From assembly GCF_901686465.1 (NCBI RefSeq), contig NZ_LR594487.1, positions 964,894 through 1,028,893 on the forward strand: a DNA stretch of 64,000 bases, given 5' to 3'. Below, in pieces: positions 56,862 through 64,000 of the stretch. The stretch is from Halorubrum sp. DM2 (lineage in GTDB: Archaea > Halobacteriota > Halobacteria > Halobacteriales > Haloferacaceae). Position 1 is the stretch's first letter, and every line of letters starts with the position of its first letter. The notes beneath the pieces were generated by a model. It had not been told where the DNA came from and searched no databases. It saw only the letters and a program-made list of their open reading frames with translations. The position numbers and the translations under genes are program-made.

Positions 56862-58141
56862 TCCGGCACCTCCGCGGTCAGCGTGGCTTCGCCCGTCTCC
56901 AAAAGCGCCGTCTCGTAGCCGGCGTGCCGCGAGACGTTCGGGGCGGTCGCCACCGAGAGGGTCAGGCGGTCGCCGGACGCGACGTCGTCGAGCGCGGTCC
57001 CGTAGTGGTAGCCGACCGCGTCGTCGAGCGCGGGGTCGAGCGCCCCCGACGCGACGGCGGTCCCGTCGCGGCGCACGGCGTAGTCGAGCGCGGCCATCGG
57101 GAGCATCGAGCGGTTGTACGGCGTCCGCGGCGAGACGAGGAGGTATCGCTCGTCGCCGTCGACGAACCGCGACCCGGCGGGGAGCAGAGCGGTCGCGAGC
57201 AGCGCGTCGCCGACGACCGGCTCCCCCTGAAGCCGTCCGGGGAGGTGCGCTGCGGGGGGCAGTTCGCCCTCCTCGGGGGGACGCCAGTAGGTCCCGTAGC
57301 GGCGGTCGCCGACGCGCGCCTCCCAGCGCGGCTCGCCGCGGTGGTCGACCTCGGCGTCCTGTCGCTGCGCGTCGACGAAGTCCGGGCCGCCGCGGTCGGC
57401 GTCCCCGTAGCTCCGCCCGCCGTCGCCGCCGAGCGGGCCGTTCGCCATCGCACCGGGGACGCCCCAGTCCGACTCCTCTTGCACGTAGACGATGTCGCCG
57501 ATCACCGACTCGCGGAACGCCCGATCGTACTCGAAGGTGAACGAACCGGTCGCCGGCTCCGCGAACCGCCCGGCGAACGAGCCGGTCTTCCGGGCGTCGA
57601 CGGCCCCCACGCGGACCGTCGCCTCGTATGTGCCGTCGCCGCCCAGCGAGAGGTTGTCGCCGAAGTGAAACCCCATCTCCTGTGAGACCATCGGCCACGG
57701 GGTGTGGGGGGTCCCGGACTCGCCCTCGCGACCGACCGTCACCCGGAGCCCCGTCTCCGCCGGGAGGATTCGCCCGGTCTCGGCGTCGCGGACCGTCACC
57801 ATCAGGTGGACGTCGTGGTCGTCGGTCGGGGCTGCCGCCTCGACTCTGTCGCCGGTCACGTTCCAGAACCGGTGCGGGTACGTGACTCTGGGTTCGAGGA
57901 GATACTCGCCCGCCTCGACGGGGTCCAACCGCCGCATCGCCTCGAAGTGCGTCGGGACGTACGTCGCCGCCGGCGGGTCCTCGACCCGCGGAAGCGACGG
58001 GGCCGCCCCGTCGTCGCCAAAGTCGGTCAGACATCCTCCGAGCGCGCCCGCTCCGGCGGTCGCGCCGAGCGCGAGCACGCGGCGGCGGCTGTGCGATCGC
58101 TGCGGTTCGGTCCGGTCGGTGGGTGTCGTGTCGCGTGTCAT
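56858..58141 (-). CDS. Tat lipoprotein with P19-like iron-transport domain
   Basis: 427-aa exported lipoprotein. The Tat motif SRRRVLALGATAG leads to a lipobox LGGC (lipidated Cys37). Residues 60-215 resemble periplasmic iron-binding P19/Tpd proteins: VHLMVTVRDAETG and QEMGFHFGDNLSLGGDGTYEATVRVG, with Met/His metal-ligand candidates. The C-terminal half is haloarchaea-specific and ends in a beta-rich domain. With the DyP peroxidase upstream the set recalls EfeUOB/P19 iron uptake, though no permease is adjacent. The iron link is inferred. Confidence 0.78.
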   Translation of the reverse strand: MTRDTTPTDRTEPQRSHSRRRVLALGATAGAGALGGCLTDFGDDGAAPSLPRVEDPPAATYVPTHFEAMRRLDPVEAGEYLLEPRVTYPHRFWNVTGDRVEAAAPTDDHDVHLMVTVRDAETGRILPAETGLRVTVGREGESGTPHTPWPMVSQEMGFHFGDNLSLGGDGTYEATVRVGAVDARKTGSFAGRFAEPATGSFTFEYDRAFRESVIGDIVYVQEESDWGVPGAMANGPLGGDGGRSYGDADRGGPDFVDAQRQDAEVDHRGEPRWEARVGDRRYGTYWRPPEEGELPPAAHLPGRLQGEPVVGDALLATALLPAGSRFVDGDERYLLVSPRTPYNRSMLPMAALDYAVRRDGTAVASGALDPALDDAVGYHYGTALDDVASGDRLTLSVATAPNVSRHAGYETALLETGEATLTAEVPE

Positions 58142-58202
58142 CTGTGGTGTCTCCGTCGCTCCGAACGCCGTCTCGGAGCCGATCCGCCGCGATCCGGCCG
58201 CG

Positions 58203-59516
58203 TCACGGCTCGCTCCGCGGGTCCGGATCGGGAAGCGCGCGCAGGTCGCGCGGCGGCACGAGGAAGTTCCCGCGGCTCCGCACGAACACGTACTGGAGGA
58301 TCCCGTTGTTGATCCGGTTCCCCACCGCGGTCTCGTCGGCGATGTCCGCGCCGGTCATCGCGTCGCGGACGGCGACGAAGTCGGCGATCGACTCCTGAAG
58401 CGTGAGGAAGTGGATCCCGGTGTGGTCGCCGTCCGTCGTCGGGAAGTCGCGGCGGAGCAGGCGCGGCTCCCCGTCCTCGCGGGCGCGGGCCGCCTTCTGG
58501 GCGTGCCCGACGACGCCCTCCTCGCGGGCGTACGCGACCGCGTCCTCCGGGAGGTCCGCGACCCCCGGGTCGTTTCCGAGCCGCTCGCCGTACTCGCCGA
58601 CGCGCCCCTCGTCCGCGTGGGTCGGGCTGAAGAGCTTCGCCACCCGCTGGGCGTGACTCTCCTGTGACCACCAGGCGTCGAGCTGCGTCCGCAGCGTCGA
58701 CACCTGCTGCGTCGTCCCGCCGGCGAACGGCCCGGCCTCGATCGTCACCCGGTCCTCGGTGGCCTGCGACTCCGCGAAGCCGTTCGCAAAGCCCATGAAC
58801 AGCTTCGCCCCCTCCGGGATCGGGGCGTCGTCCGGGATCCCGTCGACGTCGCGGCGCTCGCGCGGGAGCCCCGGGCCGATGAAGCCGGTTCGGCGGTCGT
58901 CGGGGTCGAACAGATCGCTCGCGTCCGTCACCGAGACGCCGTTGGCGGCGGTCGCCTCGCCGAACAGCGCCTCGTCGGCCGCGAGGACCGCGACCGGCTC
59001 GTCGGCGGCCAGATGGACCAGCGCGTCCGCCTCGTCGAACGTCGGGTCCTCCAGCCCGGTCAGCGGGCGCGAGGCCGGGAGGCCGACCGACTCCGGGAGC
59101 GCGCCCGGCAGTCGGTCGAAGTACGCGGGCGAGTAGCCGACGGTGAACAGCAGTCCGGCGGGCGAGCGCTCGAACGCGCGTTCGAGGTCCGTGAAGGCGG
59201 CCTCGACGCGCTCCCGAGCCGCCGATCGCGTGGCGTCGCCGCGGTCAATGTCGACGTACCGGAGTACGTGGTGGGTCGGCGGGACGAGGTTGCCCGCGCC
59301 GTCGCGGTCGAGCACGTCGTTCCACGCGTGCTGGCGCTTCGGGGGGTCGCCGGGGTCGCCCGCAGGCACGCCGTCGAGCGGGCCGCCGTCGACCGCGCCC
59401 CCGTCCGCGTCGTCGTCGCGGCCGAGGCAGGCGCTGAGTCCGGCCGCCCCGCCGAGCGCGACGGCGGCCTTACAGAACTCGCGACGGGGCACCGAGTTCG
59501 GATCCGGAAGTTCCAT
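58203..59516 (-). CDS. DyP-type peroxidase, Tat-exported
   Basis: 437-aa heme peroxidase-like protein. A Tat-like leader (VPRREFCKAAVALGGAAGLSAC) possibly ends in a lipobox-like SAC. The DyP fold is indicated by GPGLPRERRD, FMGFANGF, QATEDRVTIEAGPFAGGTT, a His (ESHAQR) suitable as proximal heme ligand, and HFLTLQESIADFVAVRDAM. At the GXXDG position it reads GFANG (about 241-245), so the catalytic Asp seems to be Asn. EfeB homologues liberate iron from heme or oxidise Fe(II). It neighbours the P19-like lipoprotein. Confidence 0.85.
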   Translation of the reverse strand: MELPDPNSVPRREFCKAAVALGGAAGLSACLGRDDDADGGAVDGGPLDGVPAGDPGDPPKRQHAWNDVLDRDGAGNLVPPTHHVLRYVDIDRGDATRSAARERVEAAFTDLERAFERSPAGLLFTVGYSPAYFDRLPGALPESVGLPASRPLTGLEDPTFDEADALVHLAADEPVAVLAADEALFGEATAANGVSVTDASDLFDPDDRRTGFIGPGLPRERRDVDGIPDDAPIPEGAKLFMGFANGFAESQATEDRVTIEAGPFAGGTTQQVSTLRTQLDAWWSQESHAQRVAKLFSPTHADEGRVGEYGERLGNDPGVADLPEDAVAYAREEGVVGHAQKAARAREDGEPRLLRRDFPTTDGDHTGIHFLTLQESIADFVAVRDAMTGADIADETAVGNRINNGILQYVFVRSRGNFLVPPRDLRALPDPDPRSEP

Positions 59517-59604
59517 CCTGTCGTGTGGTCGTTCGTGACCGGTCGGTAAGACGGCGTCGGCGACCGGCCGGGCGACGAGTCTCGCTCGTGTGACCGTCCT
59601 CGCT

Positions 59605-61863
59605 CTACTCGTCGCCCGCGCCGTCGTCCGCCCCGTCGCTCGCGCCGTACTTCCCGTAGAGGTACGCCGCGCCCGAGACGCCGGCGGCACCGGCGAGCGG
59701 ACCGAATCCGGGCGCGCCGTCGGCGGTTTCGCCGCCGTCTCCGCCGGAGTCGCCGCCGTCCATCCCGTCGTCGCCGTCGGAGCTGCCGTCGTCGCCGCCG
59801 GAGCTGCCGTCCGAATCGCCCGAACCATCGTCTCCGTCGTCGGATCCGTCGGCGTCGTCGCCGTCGGAACCGTCACCGCCGACGGTCGCTCGCACGTCCT
59901 CGCCTGACAGCGAGGTCCGCAGCTCGTAGTAGTCGTAGCTCGCGTTGACGGGGAGTTCGACCAACTCGCCGTCGTCGTTCTCGTAGCCGTAGTGTTCGCT
60001 GTTCGGGTCGAACCCGCCGACGAGCGACAGCGCGTCGGCCTCGGCCGCGTCGAACGCCTCGACGACGGCGTCGGCCGCGAGTTCGACGACGACCTCGTCG
60101 CCCCCGGACACCGACGACGCCTCGACGGTCCCGTGGCCCGGTGCCACGAGCCGGTAGGTGTCCTCGACGACCGACGTGACCGCGTCGGTCGGCGCGAACG
60201 AGACCCTGAGCGTCCCCTCGGACCCCTCGACGGTCGCGTCCTCGATCACCTCGTCGACGCGGATCATCCGCTCCTCGCGCTCGGGAGCGATCGTGTCGTA
60301 CTCCGCGTCGAGCGTGTCCTTGATGAACGGCCCCTGGAACTGTCCCGAGTTGAACACGCGGGAGTCCTCGACGAACTCCTCGCTCCGGCCGGCGACGAAA
60401 TCGTTCGTCGAGACGAGGTACGTCGCCTCGGGGTCGAGCGGCTCGCCGCCGACCCAGACGTTCCGGACCTGCCCCTCCCCGTCGTGGCCGGTCCACTCGT
60501 AGGAGATTCCGGACACCTGAATCGCCGGCTGGGCCCCGTAGTCGCCGGGCATCGGGCGAACGGATCCCTCGACGTACGACCGGATCTGCTCGCCCGTCAG
60601 CTCGTAGACGACGATCTCGTTCGGGAACGGGAGGATGTTCATCACGTCGCTGCCGGTGAGCTCGCCGGGACCGTATCTGGACCCCGACCGGATGCCGCCG
60701 GCGTTCTGGACCGCGACGTCGATATCCTCGTCGAGGTTGCCGACCTGCCGCATCAGGTCGGTCATCAGGTTCCCCCACCCCGTCTCGATCTCGTAGTTGT
60801 CGAAGCTGGCGTTGAGCTCGACCTCCGTCTCGACGACGGGCTGGCCGAGGCGCTCTTCGAGGTCCGAGAGGTAGCCGTCGGCGATCTCTGCGACCGGCTG
60901 GTTCCGGTCCACCGACCGCACGTCGCGCGGGGTGTAGTTCTCGGTCGACTCCGGCGGCGACTCGTCCTCGCCGAGCGCCTCCGAGTCGTACAGGTCGACC
61001 CGCTCCCAGTCCGAGAGCTCGCCCGTCTCGACGTCGAAGGTGAGCCGCCCGATGTGGTCGAACTCGTCGCCGAACTCGGCGACCGTCGTCCCCTCGATGG
61101 TCTCCGGCTCCTCGTAGACGACGTTGGAGTGCGACCCGACGATGGCGTCGACGCCGTCGACCGCCGCGATCGTCTCGTGGACGCCGCTTGAGACGTGCGA
61201 CGCGCAGACGATGAAGTCGGTCTCGGGTTCGAGCGCCTCGACGGCGGCCTCGGCAGCCTCCGTGTAGCCGAGCACCTGCCAGTCCTCGGGGTAGTCCGTG
61301 ATGTCGTAAAAGCCGGTGGTGCCCATCCCGAAGACGCCGACGGTGTAGCTCCCGACCTCGACGGTCGTCCAGCGCTCCGCGCCGGGGACCGGCTCGCCCT
61401 CCGGCGTGAGGAGGTTGGCGATCACCCACGGGAACTCGGAGGACTCGAAGCGCTCGCTCGCGGTGTCGACGCCGAAGTCGAACTCGTGGTTCCCGGCACC
61501 GACGGCGTCCGGTCCCATCTCGTTGAGCGCCTCGACCATGTGCTCGCCCTCGAACTCGAGGCCGAGGACCGACGGCGCGAGGTCGTCGCCGTTCCCGAGG
61601 AAGGCCGTGTTCGGGTACTCGCCGCGAAGCTCCTCGACGATGGCGTAGTACCGCGCGATGTCTATCGCCTCGTTGCCAGCGTCCTCGAACCGGCCGTGGA
61701 AGTGCGTGTCGTGGACGAGCGTGAGCGTGCCGTCGTCCTGCGCCGCCACGCCGCCCGTCGCGCCGGTTCCGAGGGCACCGACGGTTACTCCGCCCGCGGC
61801 CGCCGCCAGCAGGCGACGACGCGTCTCATCGACGACCGCCTCCGAACGCCTGTCTTTCGACAT
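59605..61863 (-). CDS. Secreted 5'-nucleotidase / metallophosphatase
   Basis: 752-aa surface enzyme. A Tat signal (TRRRLLAAAAGGVTVGALG) precedes a calcineurin-like domain with DTHFHGRF, GNGDDLAPS, GNHEFDFG and SHSN metal sites, and then the 5'-nucleotidase C-terminal domain with NAGGIRS and STNDFVAG. A Gly/Asp/Ser spacer ends in APGFGPLAGAAGVSGAAYLYG, a PGF-type sorting motif for archaeosortase processing. The ATG at 61863 lies 30 nt after TTTAATA; an ATG at 61902 under a TATATATA box is an alternative. It hydrolyses extracellular nucleotides or sugar nucleotides. Confidence 0.9.
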   Translation of the reverse strand: MSKDRRSEAVVDETRRRLLAAAAGGVTVGALGTGATGGVAAQDDGTLTLVHDTHFHGRFEDAGNEAIDIARYYAIVEELRGEYPNTAFLGNGDDLAPSVLGLEFEGEHMVEALNEMGPDAVGAGNHEFDFGVDTASERFESSEFPWVIANLLTPEGEPVPGAERWTTVEVGSYTVGVFGMGTTGFYDITDYPEDWQVLGYTEAAEAAVEALEPETDFIVCASHVSSGVHETIAAVDGVDAIVGSHSNVVYEEPETIEGTTVAEFGDEFDHIGRLTFDVETGELSDWERVDLYDSEALGEDESPPESTENYTPRDVRSVDRNQPVAEIADGYLSDLEERLGQPVVETEVELNASFDNYEIETGWGNLMTDLMRQVGNLDEDIDVAVQNAGGIRSGSRYGPGELTGSDVMNILPFPNEIVVYELTGEQIRSYVEGSVRPMPGDYGAQPAIQVSGISYEWTGHDGEGQVRNVWVGGEPLDPEATYLVSTNDFVAGRSEEFVEDSRVFNSGQFQGPFIKDTLDAEYDTIAPEREERMIRVDEVIEDATVEGSEGTLRVSFAPTDAVTSVVEDTYRLVAPGHGTVEASSVSGGDEVVVELAADAVVEAFDAAEADALSLVGGFDPNSEHYGYENDDGELVELPVNASYDYYELRTSLSGEDVRATVGGDGSDGDDADGSDDGDDGSGDSDGSSGGDDGSSDGDDGMDGGDSGGDGGETADGAPGFGPLAGAAGVSGAAYLYGKYGASDGADDGAGDE

Positions 61864-62128
61864 ACTTCCGTAAGACGGAGAGACGCTATTAAACATTTGC
61901 ATGCCGGATAGATGGTGGTACTGAGTGCTATATATACACGAACGTGCTATCTCTGTTCGGACGCTTATGGTTTCGTGGTGAACGAGAACGATACACAATC
62001 AACCCGAACCTGTCAGCCAGTATAATTTCCTCTCGGCCGAGGACTGCGGATGTACGTAACTGTAAACGGTTTCATCGGCGTGTGAAGGAATAACCGTGCG
62101 CAGTACAAACATAACGAACGAGAATTAC

Positions 62129-64000
62129 ATGACTGAAATGGGCGGCTACAGAGACCGTGTGGCACAGGTCGATCTCGGCGATAGCAACGTCAGCTACCGC
62201 GGGATCGACGATGAGGACGCGGAGAAGTACATCGGCGCGCGGGGGCTCGGCGTCAAGTACGTCTTCGACAAGGGTCCCGACGTGGACCCGCTGGGACCGG
62301 AGAACCGACTGGCGTTCATGACCGGCCCGCTGACGGGCACCCAGACCGTGATGAGCGGCCGGATCGCCCTGGTGACGAAGTCCCCGCTGACGGGCACCGT
62401 CACCGACTCGCACCACGGCGGCTGGTCCGGCGCGCGCCTCAAGTGGGCCGGGCTGGACGGGATCCTGCTCGACGGCGAGAGCGACGAGCCGGTGTACCTG
62501 TTCGTCGAGGACGGCGACGTCGAGGTACGCGACGCCTCGCACCTCTGGGGACAGGGCGTCCACGACACGATCGACCAGATCGGCGAGGAGGTCGACGGGA
62601 AGGTCGGCCGCAACGTCTCCGTGATGGCGATCGGACAGGGCGGCGAGAATCAGGTCCGGTACGGCTGCGTCATCAACGAGGACGACCGGGCCTCGGGCCG
62701 CGGCGGCACCGGTGCCGTGATGGGCGCGAAAAACGTCAAGGCGGTCGTCGTGAAGTCGGGGACCGACATGCCGAAGCCCGCCGACCCGGAGACGTTCCAG
62801 GAGGGCTACCAGCAGGCGATGGGGGTCATCCGGGAGTCCGACGTCACCGCGCCCAACGAGGGCGGGCTCTCGATGTACGGCACCAACGTCCTGATGAACG
62901 CGACCGAGGAGATGGACGGGCTCCCGGCGAAGAACGCGAAGTACACGTCCACGGAGGCGTTCAGCGACGCCGAGGGCGTCGACGTTCAGGCGGAGCGCGT
63001 CTCCGGCGAGAACGTCCGCGAGAACATCCTCGTCGACGAGCCGACCTGTCACTCCTGTCCGGTCGCGTGTAAGAAGGAGGTCGAGGTCAACGTCACCCAC
63101 AAGGGCCAAGACATGAACGTCCGCACGGAGTCGTACGAGTACGAGTCCGCGTGGGCGCTTGGTCCGAACTCCGGCCACGACGACCGCGACGAGATCGCGG
63201 TCATGCTCCAGCGCTGTAACGACCTCGGCATCGACACCATCGAGGCCGGCAACATGATGGCGATGGCGATGGAGATGAGCGAGGAGGGCAAACTCGACGG
63301 CGTCGGCCACCTCGACTGGGGCGACTCCGAGACGATGATCGACCTCATCGAGGAGATCGGCCACCGCTCGTCGGACCTCGGCGACCTCCTCGCGGAGGGC
63401 CCCGAGCGCGTCGCCGACGCGAAGGACGCGCACGGCAACAAGCTCTCCGTGAAGGGCCAGACGATGGCCGCCTACGACCCGCGCTGTATGAAGGGCATGG
63501 GGATCGCGTACGCGACCTCAAACCGCGGTGCCTGCCACCTGCGCGGGTACACGCCGGCCGCCGAGATCCTCGGCATCCCGGAGAAGGTCGACCCGTACGA
63601 GTGGGAGGGGAAAGGCGAACTCACCGCCACCTTCCAGGACCTCCACGCCGTCTCGGACTCGTTCGACATCTGTAAGTTCAGCGCGTTCGCGGAGGGGATC
63701 GAGGAGTACGTGCTCCAGTACAACGGCATGACCGGCTCCGACCTCTCGGAGGACGACCTGTTCGAGGCGGGCGAGCGCGTCTACAACCTCGAACGCTACT
63801 ACAACAACCTCGTCGGCTTCGACGGCGCGGACGACACGCTGCCGAACCGCTTCGTCGAGGGCCACCCCGACGCCATCCCCGGCACGGGCGCGAGCGAGGG
63901 CGAACTCGTCGAACTCGACCAGCTGAAGGCCGAGTACTACGAGACCCGCGACTGGGTCGACGGCGTCGTCCCCGACGAGAAGCTCGCCGAACTCGGCATC
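62129..64000 (+). CDS. aor: Aldehyde ferredoxin oxidoreductase (partial at window end)
   Basis: 624 residues of a tungsten- or molybdenum-pterin aldehyde ferredoxin oxidoreductase; only the last few dozen residues should be missing. The domain order is normal: N-terminal pterin-binding half (GARGLGVKYVFDKGP, MTGPLTGT, GRIALVTKSPLTGT), then the 4Fe-4S ligands C307-x2-C310-x3-C314 (CHSCPVAC) and C515 (DICKF). It oxidises aldehydes to acids with ferredoxin as acceptor. The ATG at 62129 begins MTEMGGYRD. The 265-base divergent space before it holds no other gene. Confidence 0.93.
   Translation, partial: MTEMGGYRDRVAQVDLGDSNVSYRGIDDEDAEKYIGARGLGVKYVFDKGPDVDPLGPENRLAFMTGPLTGTQTVMSGRIALVTKSPLTGTVTDSHHGGWSGARLKWAGLDGILLDGESDEPVYLFVEDGDVEVRDASHLWGQGVHDTIDQIGEEVDGKVGRNVSVMAIGQGGENQVRYGCVINEDDRASGRGGTGAVMGAKNVKAVVVKSGTDMPKPADPETFQEGYQQAMGVIRESDVTAPNEGGLSMYGTNVLMNATEEMDGLPAKNAKYTSTEAFSDAEGVDVQAERVSGENVRENILVDEPTCHSCPVACKKEVEVNVTHKGQDMNVRTESYEYESAWALGPNSGHDDRDEIAVMLQRCNDLGIDTIEAGNMMAMAMEMSEEGKLDGVGHLDWGDSETMIDLIEEIGHRSSDLGDLLAEGPERVADAKDAHGNKLSVKGQTMAAYDPRCMKGMGIAYATSNRGACHLRGYTPAAEILGIPEKVDPYEWEGKGELTATFQDLHAVSDSFDICKFSAFAEGIEEYVLQYNGMTGSDLSEDDLFEAGERVYNLERYYNNLVGFDGADDTLPNRFVEGHPDAIPGTGASEGELVELDQLKAEYYETRDWVDGVVPDEKLAELGI

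Overview
The window is haloarchaeal DNA, most like Halorubrum or a close relative. Support: high G+C with lower-G+C islands, very acidic proteins, many genes whose ATG/GTG lies about 30 nt after a TATA-like box (leaderless transcription), ATGA/GTGA stop-start overlaps, an archaeosine radical-SAM enzyme, haloarchaeal small-protein families, Tat signals and a PGF-type C-terminal sorting motif. The species cannot be fixed from sequence reading alone.

Layout. (1) 1-13679, chromosome: membrane protein, 2Fe-2S ferredoxin, biotin ligase, universal stress protein, DUF5789 protein, YchF GTPase, a 1254-aa Eco57I-like restriction/methylase, HPr and Enzyme I facing dhaKLM (a complete PEP-driven dihydroxyacetone phosphorylation chain), and a triple zinc-ribbon protein. 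(2) 13892-48481, an integrated element of about 34.6 kb in the 3' end of a tRNA-Ile(GAU) gene, bounded by a 16-bp direct repeat. (3) 48543-64000, chromosome again: FxsA, DUF1405, enolase-superfamily protein, EngB, DUF4013, a 5-formyl-THF cyclo-ligase-like protein, RaSEA, a VanZ / cohesin-like / P19-like lipoprotein / DyP-peroxidase cluster, a secreted 5'-nucleotidase and an aldehyde ferredoxin oxidoreductase running off the end.

The element has a G+C-rich core and lower-G+C cargo. Core, left to right: integrase, 249-aa protein, J-domain protein and PadR-like regulator (one minus-strand operon); Dam-like methylase, 106-aa protein and Orc1/Cdc6; a plus-strand run of 12-16 overlapping genes for membrane/secreted proteins and one P-loop ATPase (about 32.7-44.6 kb); a PD-(D/E)XK-type nuclease; a hairpin- and inverted-repeat-rich non-coding segment (possible origin); a large HTH protein (possible replication protein) and four tiny, mostly zinc-finger proteins. 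The gene set recalls membrane-vesicle-forming haloarchaeal elements (pleolipoviruses, plasmid-vesicle elements such as pR1SE) but I recognise no capsid or spike family. Cargo at about 17.2-27.4 kb carries the most interesting system: a DNA methyltransferase, a HerA ATPase, a NurA nuclease, a 32-aa microprotein, an unrecognised 394-aa protein and a PIN-like nuclease, the last four joined by start/stop overlaps; it looks like a HerA-NurA defence locus. A second cargo block (29.8-32.6 kb) carries a HEPN-like protein, a second integrase-like protein, a membrane protein and an AbrB-like protein.

Two non-coding signals stand out. Three element promoters share a phased operator (TTCCG-N5-TTCCG at fixed distance from the TATA-like box). 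Two roughly 300-bp copies of one structured repeat lie in opposite orientation in the two chromosomal flanks, with stems kept although the stem bases differ.
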